Shown: positions 21,286 through 33,639, numbered from the stretch's first letter. The stretch: DNA of 64,000 nucleotides from Perognathus longimembris pacificus (GCF_023159225.1 NC_063176.1:5902963-5966962); one strand, 5' to 3'. Notes: generated from the letters alone by a model not told the origin. Numbers and translations: made by a program.

Positions 21286-23433
21286 TCTTAGCAAAGTGAT
21301 CTCATTAAGTATTTTAGCTTTGCATAACACACTATAAATATCCACCACATGCTCGCACATTTTGAACTGTGTTGGAAAACAAAATTATTTTGAATTGATG
21401 GTTTTCCAAACAATGCTTCTGTCAGATGAATGAACATTACTCTTTGGAAAATTATTTTCATTACAAAGGAATTTATTACTAAAATGGTTTATAGAAATGC
21501 AAAAAAAAAAAAAAGGCGGGGAGAGGGGAATAGCAGTCCTAACAAATGAAAACAGAAGCAGAAAGCACCTGCTTTCAAAGCACGGATGGCTGACTTGGGA
21601 ATCTTGAGACATGCCTGTGTTGAAGTGAACATTCGTGCAACAGAAGTCTTTCCAAGCAGCATTGCACACACATCTGCACTGGCCCTGTAAACCTCAGGCA
21701 AGTTTGAGGGCGCTGTGTGTGAGGGAAGGGCCCATGTAATGCTCCAGCCTACAAACTGCTTTGTGCTGCTCTCCGCCCTCTAGGCCTTGATTTTCCAGGC
21801 AACTCAAGAGTCAACACTTTTGAGCCACAGTGAGTTCCTTCATTTTTTAAACCATTTTATCCATCTTATTCCATGTACACTGAAGAAATGCCTGGGAAAT
21901 CATGGCCTCCCACTCTTTGTACCAATGACAGTGAACAGTTTTGGCTAAATAAGTCAAATTTCATAAAATAATATTCTGTTCCCATTTTGTTTGCTAGTAT
22001 CATTTTACATTGGTTTTATTTCTCTCAATTTTACAATCCCTATTGTCACCGAACATTTAAAAAACATGTGTGTTTTGAGCTCAGAAGTGTAACAAAAGTT
22101 AGATAATAAAAGGATGTGTAGAGAGATAAAGATGTACATGAGAAAAAGAATTTAAAGGATTTTTTCTATAAATGCTGTATTTTAATATTACAAAGCCCTG
22201 AATTCCTCAATGTATACAATAAGCCTTTCAGTTTGCAATCCATATTACAAGGTCTTCAAGATAATCCTTGCAAGAAAGCATTATTTAGCTCACAAAGAGT
22301 GCTAAGTAGGTGTTAGACAGGTGACCACTAGACAAGACTCAGAGTCTTTTGCTGTAACACACCCCTTTATCGCATACACATGCTCAGAATGTTCCCTGTG
22401 CCTTTTGTAATCTTCCTTTCTTAACACAAGTGGAATTCAATGGGGTTTTAAAGTATAGCCCAATTTCCACTTATTCTGTAGATTTCACTAATTCTCCTAC
22501 GTATTCTTCTACAGATATTATCAATGAAACTGTGTCTTTTCCCTTTTCTAAATCATCATAGGATTTATATGTACATACCTCGTATATACTAACATCATCA
22601 TTATCAATTTCATCTGGGTTTCTTATTTTTTTTTAATGAAATTGTAAACTCTGCCTGTCTAGACTTCTGTTTCAATCAATCAACATCTAATCCAGAGACC
22701 TTTCCATGACTCAGATGTGGTGGCAGGTGAAATAGTGGTAAAGCAATTTGAGCAGTAAATACATGGAAGTCTCAAATGACAGTACTTGTCTTGGTATTAT
22801 ATACAATTGCCACAAGAACTCTAAAAAGCACACAGCTACAACACTTACTGATGACAAGTGTAAGCCTCTGTTCTCACTGTCACTGGTGTGTGAATTGATT
22901 GTCCCTCAGCTTCAGATTGTGGCTTAGCGCTAGCAGTCAGATCAGTTACTTGTGCCTAATTCTCTAGCCAAGGCTGAAGGAGCTCTGTGTAGATAATTCT
23001 TTTCTCAGGATCTTCAACATGGCGCTAAACACACTACAGAGATTCTCCACTACATTTCTCTCTGATCTTAGCAATAACCATGAGATAATCAGTGCTGAAT
23101 TGATATGTCATTGCTTTAAACCTATCATTTTTACTGAATAATGTCCTTCATGTTAAAGATAGTCACTTTCAATTTTAAAAATGTAAATTTGGCATTTGCA
23201 AGCAAAACTTTGGTCTTCAAACTTTGCATTTCCCCTCTTAAAATGGTTAAGGCAACATTTTAAGTGAAAAAAAGTGCAGCAACTAAGTTTTTATCATCTC
23301 TGTGAAACTATCATTAAAAACAATAATGTATTAGCTAAAACCAGGGCATATGATATTAAACAAATCTGTACATTCTACACACATTTGAAGTGAAGTTGAG
23401 AAGTCAAGGAAATTATTCATTTATGTTTTTGTG
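21286..23433. other. 2.1 kb unassigned, includes a GC-richer single-copy-looking patch
   Basis: No repeat was recognised. The patch 21530-21830 is richer in GC than its surroundings and has no repeat signature; it carries a minus-strand 70-codon frame without known similarity. It could be a conserved non-coding element, but conservation cannot be judged from one sequence. Confidence 0.35.
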
Positions 23434-23668
23434 TGTGTAGTTTTATAGGTCCTAGGATTTGAACAGAGATACAAACACTGTCCTTGAGCTTTTCTTTACA
23501 AGGTGGGCACTCTAACAGTCAAACCACAGCTCCTTTTCTGGCTTTTCGGTGGCTTATTACAAATAAAAATCTCCTGGATTTTTCTGCCCAGGCTGGCTTG
23601 GAATCATGATTCTCAGATTTCAGCCTCCTGAGTAACTAGGGTTACAAATGTGAGCCTTAGGTGAAATA
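23434..23668 (-). mobile_element. B1-Geo composite SINE, antisense
   Basis: A short GT run, then AGGATTTGAACAGAGATACA, AACACTGTCC, GGTGGGCACTCTAACAGTCA (tRNA-like), the linker AAATAAAAATCTCC, and B1: CTGCCCAGGCTGGCTTGGAA, CCTCCTGAGTAACTAGGGTT. Confidence 0.8.
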
Positions 23669-23689
23669 CCTCTCCTGAATTGACTTCTA

Positions 23690-23838
23690 AAATGAATTAG
23701 TTGTACAATTTGGGGGGTGGGAGGTGGGAGAAAAATGAGGGAGGAGGTAACAAGTTTGACAAGAAAGGTACCTTATTTATGTAACTGTAACTCCTCTGCA
23801 CATCACTTTGACAATAAAATTAAATTAAAAAAAATGAA
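23690..23838 (+). mobile_element. L1 3' UTR and tail, sense
   Basis: TTGTACAATTTGGGGGGTGG, GGGAGGAGGTAACAAG, ATGTAACTGTAACTCCTCTG, CACATCACTTTGACAATAAA, then an A-rich tail. Confidence 0.85.
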
Positions 23839-24085
23839 TGTCAGCTGTGCTGATGTCTTGCTGTAAACACAGTATACTCCATCCTTGCTTCTGTGGTATA
23901 AACACTGTATTCTTAAAGTTCAAACTTTGAAATGCTCTCGCTACCTATTTCAAATATCCATTCGCATCCTGCCCGCTGTCATTCCTGAAGGCAAAGCAGG
24001 TCATGTGATCAAGATCAGACTCAATTGGCAGAAAATCCATTTTCCCATCTTAGGTCATGCCAGAGTGATAAAGAATCAAACACTG

Positions 24086-24272
24086 GGACTGGGAATGTGG
24101 CTCAGTGGCAGAGTGCTTGCCTAGCATGCATGAAAACCTGGGTTCGATTCCTCACCACCACATACACAGAAAAAAACCTAAGTGGCGCTGTGGCTCAAGT
24201 GGCAGAGTGCTAGCCTAGAGCAAAAAGAAGCCAGGACAGTGCTCAGGCCCCAAGTTCAAGTCCCAGGACCAG
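24086..24272 (+). mobile_element. IDL-Geo SINE, sense
   Basis: ID-like half: GGGAATGTGGCTCAGTGGCA with B box GGGTTCGATTC. Geo half: GTGGCGCTGTGGCTCAAGTG, GCAGAGTGCTAGCC and AAGTTCAAGTCCCAGGACC. The tail is short. Confidence 0.85.
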
Positions 24273-24354
24273 TGAAGAGCGCAAGAGAGCATCAAACTCT
24301 GATACCGAGATTTCAATCTAACTAGTAAATAATAAATCTAAATAATAAATTTTA

Positions 24355-24480
24355 TGACAGAAATATTTAATTGCAAATATGGTGCTATACAGAGGGGTTA
24401 TAGTTACATAAATCGGATAAAGAGTATTTATTTTGGGACAGTGTCATCTCTTCATTCATTTGCTCTTGGTTGTGGTAGTT
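24355..24480 (-). mobile_element. L1 3' UTR fragment, antisense
   Basis: GGTGCTATACAGAGGGGTTA and TAGTTACATAAATC match the antisense L1 terminus. Confidence 0.6.
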
Positions 24481-24558
24481 TAACAAGTAAATACAAACTG
24501 TTCAAGAAGAAATCTATTCATTATTTGTCTTATGCAACTGAAACCCCTTGTACATCAC

Positions 24559-24600
<42 letters not shown>

Positions 24601-24792
24601 TGCCATTCCTGCGGCTTGAACTCAGGGCCTGAGAACTGTCCCCGGCTTCTTTTTGCTCAAGGCTAGCACTCTGCCACTTGAGCCACAGTGCCACTTCTGG
24701 CTTTTTCTGTATATGTGGTGCTGAGGAATCAAACCCAGGGCTTCATGTATGCAAAGCAAACACTCTACCACTAGGCCATATTCCCCGTCCCA
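24559..24792 (-). mobile_element. IDL-Geo SINE with an expanded (TAA)n tail
   Basis: Antisense IDL-Geo, including GCGGCTTGAACTCAGGGCCT and CACTAGGCCATATTCCCCGT. It is flanked by TACATCAC at 24551-24558 and 24793-24800, both belonging to the host L1 tail. The SINE tail reads as (TTA)n on the plus strand. Confidence 0.9.
24560..24600. repeat. (TTA)13-14 microsatellite, SINE tail
   Basis: Pure TTA repeat lying exactly at the tail position of the antisense IDL-Geo. Confidence 0.95.
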
Positions 24793-25019
24793 TACATCAC
24801 CTTTACTATAAAAATTAAATTTGAAAAAAAAGAAAACAAGTAATTGCAAGTCTACATGTGCTACAAATGACCACTGTAGAGCTAAATGTGTCTATAATTT
24901 CTCCCTTCTCACTTCTAAATTTGTCTACAAAAGCAGAGAAAAAGATAGAAATATATTAACTGTAATATGGTAGATTCAAGGGAGAATTCAAATAGTGTAC
25001 TTCCTTAAAAAGGCTAAGT

Positions 25020-25300
25020 TCAACAAAATAAACACCAGGAAGCTAGTACTTGAAAGAGGTGGGGTATGGTCAAAGGGAAGAGTAGAAGAATGAAGACAGA
25101 GAACAGGGGCAGGCAAGAATGTATCATATATCCTATCAAATTAAGAAGAATGAGGGATGGGTGGATAGGGAAGGGATGGGTGAGAATATTCAAAGGGATG
25201 ACATTTGTCAAGATGCATTGTGTTCATCAACTGCGGTGTCAAATAGCAATTCTTTTGTATGAATACTTAAAGACAATTTTAAATATCTGAAAAGTAAGGG
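25020..25300 (+). mobile_element. L1 3' UTR, sense, older type
   Basis: Shares with 46660-46940 the order TTCAACAAAAT, ACCAGGAAGCTAGTA, GGTGGGG, GAATGAGGGATGGGTGGATA, AATATTCAAAGGGATGACAT and TCAAGATGCATTGTGTTCAT. The three in-window copies define the family. Confidence 0.7.
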
Positions 25301-25685
25301 AATAAAAGAATAGTGACTACTCTTCAGAATATGAGTGGTGTCTTAGGAGTGTCCTGTGTGCTCTGGGACCTATAATTGCAATGGAGAAAATTGGTTTAAT
25401 TAGATTCATTGTAACACTGTGAATCAAACTAATTGCTATTTTCAATGTAGGCTCCTCAATGCTAATAAGACCAGTGGTGAAACCACTGTTTATTCATCCA
25501 ACATGTGTTTACTGACCAGAGACAAATTTAGGACCAAAGGAAGAATTTTTTTAAAAAGAAACATTTAGTAGAATATTCTTAAATCCCCAAAGGGCAATTA
25601 TGGAAGTCTAAATTCAGAATTGCAATCACATTTAATTATTTTTAATAACACAGGCAAAAAAGAGTGCTAATTTTTAAGAAAGTAG
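25301..25685. other. Unassigned sequence
   Basis: Nothing recognised; TTTATTCATCCAACATGTGT at about 25488 is reminiscent of ancient interspersed repeats but too short to assign. Confidence 0.4.
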
Positions 25686-25925
25686 ACTTAAAGCCAGGTG
25701 TTGCTTTTATTTATACCTTTAATTCAAGCTACTCAGAGACTGAGATTCAAGGACCATGTCAAAGCCAGCCAAAGCAAAATAAATCTGTGAGGCCCTCATC
25801 ACAAATGGTTCATCGACAAGCAGGGCTACAAGCTGGGCTCCAGTGGGAAAGCACCAGCAGAGCAAATAAGCAAAGTGACCCTGAGATCTTGAGTTCCAAC
25901 CCCAGTAACGTTAAAAAAAAGAAAA
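25686..25925 (+). mobile_element. B1 + tRNA-like composite SINE, diverged, sense
   Basis: AAGCCAGGTGTTGCTTTTAT, TTCAAGCTACTCAGAGACTG, AAAGCCAGCCAAAGC, then a tRNA-like part ending GATCTTGAGTTCCAACCCCA with an A-rich tail. The 124-codon frame at 25664-26038 is produced by it. Confidence 0.65.
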
Positions 25926-26989
25926 GTGTAAAATTGAATGAAAGTTGCCAGTCAGCTGTTAAGGAAACTTTTCTCTTGTGCATCTGGTTACTACCTAGGT
26001 TACTTAAACTTCAATCTCCAACACTCACAGATTATTAGTCATCTCTCTTACATCAGGATCAACTCCTCTGAGAAAAAATACCATATAATTATTGATCATT
26101 CACGTCACAATGGTTCATGGGAGGCACTTGGAAATATTTGTTGAGGTAATAAGTGTGTTGTTGTCAATGAAGAACACCTGAAGAAGATGAAAACCTCAAT
26201 GTCAACCATTGTTAACACGATAACTCCTTCCACTGTCCCTCCTACTTGCTCTGACTCCCAGAGAACCTACTTTACGCTTGTGACATTTATATCTAAGGAT
26301 GACATTCTGCAGACAAGAGAAAGGTGCAGTATTTTCGTCCTCAGGCTAGTTTAACTTGTTTAACATGATGATCTCTGTATGTTTTCTTCCCTTTCTTAGA
26401 TAATCTCTCCCTTCTATCCCCCAAAATGCATGCCGACGGTCTAATCCCTACTGGTGGGGAAGTTGCAAGGTTCTGACTTAGTACCTTTTCTCTTTCTTCT
26501 GTAAGGCTGAGGCTGGACTTCAAAGTATCAACTTTGACAACTACTTCTTGATTCCTAACACTTGTCCCCTATCCACTTACTGATCATGATACTATTTTCT
26601 TTTCTCTGTGAACAGATCCTTGATTGTTTATATAAATCTAAATCCTGGAATTGTGTTTTAGGAACAAACTCATTAATTTTTTCTTAGCCTTTACATTTAC
26701 AATGATTTCACCAAATATTTACCCAGTGTATACTAGCAATGTAATTTGTCCTGCATGCAATACAAGAGTTATTTTCTTTGTCTCTGTGTAGATAAAATCA
26801 AACACCCTTTTGGATTTCATTTCAATTTGAGTCATTGAAAGTGATAACATCTATTAAAAGTTAATGAATTCGAGATGGCTTAAAATAGATATCTACTCTG
26901 TACATTCCAGTAACACTGAAGATAAGATTTACTTTTTAAAACATTCATTGAAGGCCAGTGTCTGGTTCGTTTTGATTAAAATCAGCTTT
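25926..26989. other. Unassigned sequence
   Basis: No repeat recognised; short minus-strand frame at 26341-26523 not protein-like. Confidence 0.45.
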
Positions 26990-27098
26990 GCGCCAAGTGC
27001 CAATGCTCACAACTATAATTCCAGCTACCCAGGAGGCTAAAATCTGAGGATTTCAGTTTGAAGGCACCCTGAGCAGGAAAGTCCATGAGACTTATCTC

Positions 27099-27146
<48 letters not shown>

Positions 27147-27262
27147 AAAACAAAAGTGGATCTGTAGTTAAAGTTAAAGTAATAGAAGATTAGCCATTAG
27201 CCTTAAGATTAGGGACAATGCCTATTGCCCTGGCCCTGAATTCAAGCCCCACAACCAGCACA
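26990..27262 (+). mobile_element. B1-Geo composite SINE with a CA repeat in its linker, sense
   Basis: B1 half: GCCAAGTGCCAATGCTCACA, CCAGCTACCCAGGAGGCTAA, CTGAGCAGGAAAGTCCATGA. Then CTTATCTCTA and a (AC)22 run replace most of the linker. Geo half: GTTAAAGTAATAGAAGATTA and CCTGAATTCAAGCCCCACAA. Confidence 0.8.
27101..27144. repeat. (AC)22 microsatellite inside a SINE
   Basis: Pure AC run between the B1 and Geo modules. Confidence 0.97.
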
Positions 27263-27944
27263 TATATAAAGCTTTGTTTTTAGGTACTAAAGGTCAAAAG
27301 GCATTTTTATGATATTTTGTGGGGTTCATACATTTTTTAATCTTCTTAAATAATATCAAGTGGAATAAGCATTTTACCCTTTGCCTGTAGAAAAAAATAT
27401 ACTTGTACTTAAGTAAAAATAGGCAAAAAGAATGCCAAGTATGAATATTGTATCATATAATTACATCTATTTTTAATACACGAAAATAACTATTACACAG
27501 AACATGTTGAAATATATAAAATACTATGTAGTTCATAACCACTTAAGATATTAGAGATTATTCTTTACAACCACCTATATCAGATAGTCTGCTTTGTATA
27601 AAGAAAACTCTGTAAAGTTTATTGCTTCCTCTCTCTATATAGATTGTTTCACTTCAGAGATAAGATGATTGAATCCCTGGGAGGTAAGATTGCACTCTTT
27701 CTAAGAGACAGTTTAATTTGAACCCAGCTCTGTCTGATCACACAGAATGTGCTCTGAGAGGTATTTTTAGATAATTTGGAAAAGCTCACAATAAGTTCAT
27801 TGCCCTAGAATGTAAGTTTTATTAAATAAAAAAAGAATACTATTTCATTAATTGATAATTATTTTCCTTCAGAAAATCACACTAAACTATATTCTTACTA
27901 TGTCTCTGTCACTAAATGTAAAGGAATAGAGCTTTCTATTAAGC

Positions 27945-27950
<6 letters not shown>
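27263..27950. other. Unassigned AT-rich sequence
   Basis: Nothing recognised. Confidence 0.5.

Positions 27951-27998
<48 letters not shown>
27951..27998. repeat. (TG)24 microsatellite
   Basis: Pure TG run abutting the antisense Geo module that follows. Confidence 0.97.
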
Positions 27999-27999
<1 letters not shown>

Positions 28000-28105
28000 C
28001 ACTGGGCTTGAGCTCAGCATCTCCAGCTCCTGCTTGGGTATTTTCCCAAGACTGATGCTGTACCACTTGAGCCACACCTCCAATTCCTGTACCATTTTCA
28101 ATAAG
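27999..28105 (-). mobile_element. SINE Geo module, antisense
   Basis: ACTGGGCTTGAGCTCAGCAT, GGTATTTTCCCAAGACTGAT and GTACCACTTGAGCCACACCT match the antisense Geo module. Confidence 0.7.
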
Positions 28106-28154
28106 TATAGTTGTTTTACATGTCTATGCTACTTCCTTTTGAAATAAAGCTTAA

Positions 28155-28228
28155 TTAATATATATATACACATGCATGTATGTATCTATGTAACAATGTA
28201 TGCCTGTGTGTATGTATATATATATATC
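28155..28228. repeat. Alternating TA/TATG low-complexity tract
   Basis: TA runs at both ends with TGTATG-type units between them. Confidence 0.8.
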
Positions 28229-29969
28229 CATCTATGTTGTTATATCTAACCTTGTACTCCAATGTAACAAAGATACCTGAGTGACACTACTCAGTCCGTA
28301 GTGTGATGATTTTCTATTCTTTCTTCCCTCTAATATATAAGGTAAGAAGCAATATGTACTCCAAAGTGTATAAACTGAATTATTTTGTTTTGGATAGATT
28401 CACAACCTCTTACTCAGCCACACTCTAATCTTTGTCACATTCTCTAAGCAATATCACAAGCCACAACGATCACCAAATCTTGGTGAAATATAGGTTGCTA
28501 ATTTCTTCCAAAACAAACTCTGATGCTCAGTATTGCAATAGCTGTGAGTTGTTCGGACTTAAGATAATTTAACCTCTTATTCACTTTTAGAAGAATTGAG
28601 TGAAGCTCTTTGTACAACTTTCATCCAGAAAGTACATTTCAGGGGGACAAAGAGTGTGGATTGCTCATGAATCTCATACTTGTTAACTAAAAATGAGAAG
28701 GGTTAGAGTTGATTAATTCTTTAAAAGTAAACCTATAGTATAATGATTGCTTCAAAATATCTCCAAGGCTTAAAGAAAGTTACATTGAAATAATGCTCTA
28801 GGACTGATGGATTGGCTATCAAGGTAGGTAAAACCTAAGAAGTTCCCAATTACAAGAACCTTGTCGCCTAAGTAGATAAAAATAAAAAGGACTTCAGTCA
28901 ACCAGAATGTAGAGGGTAACATATTGCAGAAGAAACCATTGCACTGGGTGAATTGTTAGATCAGTTTTCACTCTACAAGTCATTCAGCTTCTGATTCCAA
29001 TAGTTCTCTCCTGTAAATTCCAGAGGGATCAAGGTCACATCTGTTTTATGTTAGAAACTATTTCTAGCCTTATATTATACGTAACCCTACAGAGAGCTTG
29101 ATAGATTGCAAGCTATTACCTTTCGGTTGTGTGTAGAGACTATTGCAGAGTTCCGAATATGTTAAACACTCCAATCAGTAGTTTTGGCCGAATGGCACAT
29201 GAAAATCTGAAAGGAATTTTTAAAAACTGCAGCCACGAGGACTTCTCCGCAACTCACCATTTCCCCAGCAGATGTTGGGTTTTGAAGTGATGCGATCTGT
29301 CTAATCTGGCATCTTGGCACAGAAAGACGTTTTCTACTCCAGGTGGCAATTCCTGAAATAATCACAAATGACTGTTTCTCAGCAACAAGGAGGGCACCTC
29401 CTGCAGCCTAGTCATTTCCTAAATTTCCCTAACGAAACAATATGAAAGTAACAATCAATGGAGATTAACTCTGATTGTTGAGCTTATTTCTTCCATTCCT
29501 TGTTCTTCTTCCTAGTATATCATCAGTTCAGAAGCTATGAGAACATTTTATTCCAATACAAATGCTGTCAAAGAAAAGTATGTCACATAAATATGTATGT
29601 GTAGGTAAGCATATATATTACAGTGATTTTGAATAATAGCAAACTGTCTCAGAGTGGCAAAAATAAACAAAGATGGTCCTATATTAGGCTCAAATATACA
29701 GTTTACTGGGCATATTTCTATCACCTACAAAATGTTTGAATGTTAACATTGCTAAATAAATATTTGGACCTTAAGAAAAATACCTCAGATATTTCAGTAA
29801 AGTTTTAGAATTCTCATGTACAAGTCAGTGAAGCTGTCACAAGGTTGATCATTCGACATGGAGGGATGAGAGAATAATGGAATAATATTCTGCTCATTAG
29901 GTAATTAAATACAGTATAATAGAAGGGGAGACATTCTCAGTAGAGCACTGTCAACAAAAAATAGGCTGG
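28229..29969. other. Unassigned sequence
   Basis: Around 28970-29035, ACAAGTCATTCAGCTTCTGA and CTCTCCTGTAAATTCC weakly resemble a MIR core. A 67-codon minus-strand frame at 29162-29365 is unrecognised. Confidence 0.35.
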
Positions 29970-30130
29970 GTGGCATGTCAGTGCTACCACATATTATCTG
30001 TTTGATTTTGGGTTATTCAACAACTCTGCAGATTTATTCTTGATCTACAAGAGATGGTGGTGGCGTTAAGAATATCATCAAACTCTGAGATTTCTACCAT
30101 GGGTTACTACGTATAAGTTGCCTAGAATGA
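29970..30130 (+). mobile_element. Possible MIR SINE, sense
   Basis: TTTGATTTTGGGTTATTCAA and CAACTCTGCAGATTTATTCT, then GATCTACAAGAGATGGTGG, follow the MIR core and right side with strong divergence. Confidence 0.35.
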
Positions 30131-32489
30131 GACTTTGAAAATAGAAATTTTTATAGTAACATTGGATCCTAACTTGTATACATGCTATATTTCCTTCTTT
30201 ATTGATAAATTAATAATTATCTCATCACAAACTACCCTTAGAAGAAATCTGCAGAAAAGCTGTAGGTTACTATCTGATGTAGGGCCTCTATAATAAGTAA
30301 TAAATAAATAGTAATAAAATTGTATGTATATTATTTATGTAATATATTATTATACATTCTGATTGACAACTTAATAGTAGAATGTATCGAATGAAGCGGG
30401 GAAAACATACTAGTACCACATTAAATTCTGATTCAATTCTATCATGGGCTTTTCTGTTATTATTTTGCACATCCTAAAGGCAAACAGTGTTCTAGATAAT
30501 AACTTTGTTAAGTAGCATTAACAGAAACAAAGGAAACATAGCTTCAAAACTATTAGAGGCAGGCATATACGCTGCTATTGATTTGAACAACTAATGATGA
30601 ATCGATGACGGTGAAAATAAAAATGGAGTTTATAACCTGGGGGGAACAATTGTCCTCTACAAGTGTGGGGGAGAGACACATTGCTAATGTCCACTCAGCC
30701 CTCCCCACTCCCCTTCGCTGCCTCAGATCACAGAGCCCTGGGGTCACGCTAGGCCTAGAAATGGAAAGTGATTCTGACTTCTGGATACCGTGGTAGATCT
30801 CTGAAAAGTTGTGAAATGAACACCACCTACCAGACAACACAGTCAGAATGCTGGTCTGAGCGCAAATACTGAGAGGACTGTGACTGTGTAGGATTCGCGG
30901 AAGCTTTCCTTCTAAGAGGAAATTTGAATATTGCAAAAGATTTCACAAACAAAATAGCTCAGCCTTCACTTGTTTGAGAGTCTTTGTCCCTTGCCACATG
31001 TGGATTTATGTGCTCTGAAAGAAGTAAAGGAACAGTAACAGGTTGAGTGTCACAACACGGCCAATGATTGAGAATTCAGATGCCATTAGAAGTTTAAGGG
31101 ATTAAACCTCACCCCTTTCTGTTATTTTTTCTGGTTTCATTTGTTTCTGATGTCAGAGAACGTAATTACCTCTACAAATTTACCACACATTTCTACTTTT
31201 CTACCAAAAATTTCTACTTATAATTTTGTCTTTGTGAATGCTCAAAAATATGAAGCTTCTACTTGGTCTCTTTTCTTCCATAAATATTTATTGATGCCAG
31301 ATACCTTCTAGATCACTAAAGATAATGGAATATATAAAATAACGTTACTAAATCTTAAACTAAACCTAATCACCTCATAGCTAAATAGTAGGCACAACTT
31401 GATATCTTTTAATCTAGTCACAATTATCTTGATTCTTGTTTCACCCAGTTTTGATGAATTTATGCCTACTGATTGCATTTTAAAATGTCTTTTAAAATTA
31501 TTACTTCAACAGTTTGTTGTAAAAGTAATTATTTCTTGATGAAATTATTTTCTTGAAATTATTGTTTGTTATAGTTGGTTTAAAGTGGGACTCATCATGG
31601 TTTTCTTGACTATTTAGTGCACATTTCTGTTAAGGCATGACTTTTTTGAACTACACATATAAATTTTCAGGTAAAAATCTCTGTTTATCTTCAGTAAAAT
31701 TTTATATGCCGTGCTTCTCTAGGTATCTTTTTCATTTTACTTAAAATGTAATGTAAAATGCAATCACAAAAAGTTACTCATAATAAATTACTCACACAAT
31801 CCCTGTTAAAGCATTAAAATTAAGAAGTAAAAAAAAGTAAACATTAAGAAGAAAGATTAAGAAAAAAGAAGTACAAATTTCAACAGTCTTAGAAAAAAAT
31901 CTCTCCATCAAAATTATATGAAATGACAATTGTCCAGTGCTAATAAAACACCTTAAAAACTCTTTTATCTGTGATTAGTTTGGTATGGGCGGAGAAGATA
32001 GAGAGACACAGTGGTGACTCTTGATTAAGATGCATTACATGCATAAATGGACATGCCAAATGAATTCCCTGTACAACTAACTAATGCTAATAAACATTTG
32101 ATCTTCTCATCAAATTGGCACAGCCTTCTTATTCTTTCCTTCATTGTTTTCTAAGTGCCAAGTGAGATTGGAAAAGTTAATTGGTTATTTGAAGTTTATG
32201 ATAATAGTACATAATTGCAACAAACAGTCTCACTCAAACATTGACATTGTTAGTCACGCACTTTGTCCAATTTCTTCTGTTTCTTCTTTTTCTCACCATT
32301 TCTGTGCTTCCCCTCTCCTCTCTACACCAGAGAGATAGACATATATAAGACAGAGGGTCCAGGAATCTTACATTTAATATTTGTGAGTATTCTGTGGACC
32401 GTACACCTATTGCTGCATAGACTTACCTGAAAATATTCGTGAAATCCAGACACATTTATGTGAATGGGATTTGATGTCATCCATGAGTA
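30131..32489. other. 2.4 kb unassigned
   Basis: Contains the longest non-repeat open frame, 127 codons on the minus strand (30553-30936), overlapped by a 63-codon plus-strand frame. Neither has a recognisable domain, signal peptide or splice context. At about 31282 ATAAATATTTATTGATGCC recalls ancient interspersed repeats. Confidence 0.35.
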
Positions 32490-32615
32490 TTTAAGCCAAA
32501 GGCTCACATCTATAGTCCTAGCTATACAGGAGAGAGATCTGAGAATCACCATGTGAAGCCAGCCCAGGCAAACAAATTTAGGAGGCTCCCATTTCCAATT
32601 AACCATCTTCAAATA
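32490..32615 (+). mobile_element. B1 half of a B1-Geo SINE, sense
   Basis: CAAAGGCTCACATCTATAGT, TCCTAGCTATACAGGAGAGA, GAAGCCAGCCCAGGC and linker CCAATTAACCATC; the Geo half is missing. Confidence 0.7.
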
Positions 32616-33029
32616 TGCACATAGCACACCACAAAATTTGTCCTCCATCACCAATACCTCCCTAAATTTTTTCCCTCTTGTCCACTAGGACAGGGATTTG
32701 CTCACCTAATTTACTAGACACACTGTTAAGATAGGAGCATTAATCGAGTTTTTTTTTTATTACATTTAGTAAGAAAATTTGAGGACAAAAGTGTTTCTGT
32801 GTACACTTGTAATGAATACTCCGATTTTTACCGATTCCTACTCTTTTTCTCTATGATAAGTATTTTTTGCTTCTAATTATTGAAAGATTTTGATATGAAA
32901 AATGTCCTTAGCCTATATCCTCCCTTCATTAATCTGCCACCTAATTTTTCTCTTATTCCTTTTCCTTTCCTTTCTTTTGTTCTACTTAATCAGGTGTTTT
33001 TTTTCCTATTGGTATTGAAAATTGTTTTG
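32616..33029. other. Unassigned sequence
   Basis: Pyrimidine-rich 32920-33010; nothing recognised. Confidence 0.45.
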
Positions 33030-33184
33030 ATCCAGGTGCCCGTGGTTCACACCTGTAATCATAGCTACTTGGGAAGCTGAGATCTGAGGACCGTGTTTTG
33101 AAGGCAATCAGGGCGGGAAAGCTGTTGAGAGTCTACAATTAATTACCAAAATTGCTGGAAGTAAAGCTGTGGATGAAGTGGTAA
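33030..33184 (+). mobile_element. B1-Geo composite SINE, sense, 3' truncated
   Basis: CCAGGTGCCCGTGGTTCACA, CATAGCTACTTGGGAAGCTG, linker TTAATTACCAAAATTGC, then the start of Geo (GGAAGTAAAGCTGTGGATGA). Confidence 0.75.
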
Positions 33185-33590
33185 TCTTTTAATGAAATTA
33201 TAATTTAAATTTTATGGTAAAGGTGATACACAAAGTTATTGTTACATTTCAGGTAATCAGTACATTTCGTTTTGTATAGTATCCCTCTCTCTCTCATTCT
33301 CCCCCAGTTTTCACCCTCCTGAATTTTTGCCCCCTCTGAGTTGTATACTTCATTTCCAACATAGTGCCTAGTGAGTATCACTGATGAATTGGTTCACCCT
33401 TTGTCCCACTGTTTCTGTGCTTGTCTTCCTCTACCCAAATCAGATAAACTTATATACAAGACAACAGGTATAGAAACTATAAACAGTAACAAAAGGGAGT
33501 AAGCCAAAGGAAAAAAGAAAATAAAGAAAGAAAGAGAAAGAAAGATGGAAGAAAGAAAGCTGCAAAGAATAGTATAATAGAAAATTTCTT
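33185..33590 (-). mobile_element. L1 3' UTR, antisense
   Basis: Matches 38110-38505 in order: TTTTATGGTAAAGGTGAT, TTCATTTCCAACATAGTGCC, AGTGAGTATCACTGATGAAT, CCAAATCAGATAAACTTATA. The purine-rich GAAA tract at 33500-33560 belongs to it or is an expansion of it. Confidence 0.65.
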
Positions 33591-33639
33591 ATTTCCACTT
33601 CTTGGAGTTGATTTTCATGAAGAGATGTTCCACATCTTT

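Larger units (their letters stand above)
24485..24835 (+). mobile_element. L1 3' tail, split by an IDL-Geo insertion
   Basis: TATGCAACTGAAACCCCTTG and TACATCACTT before the SINE; TACATCACCTTTACTATAAA and an A-rich tail after it. Confidence 0.8.

Noticed and set aside
28970..29035. Second MIR core
   Set aside because: Only about 60 bp with weak similarity, not enough to call.
30553..30936. 127-codon minus-strand frame in repeat-free DNA
   Set aside because: Overlapped by an antiparallel frame, no recognisable domain, no promoter or splice context; compatible with chance.
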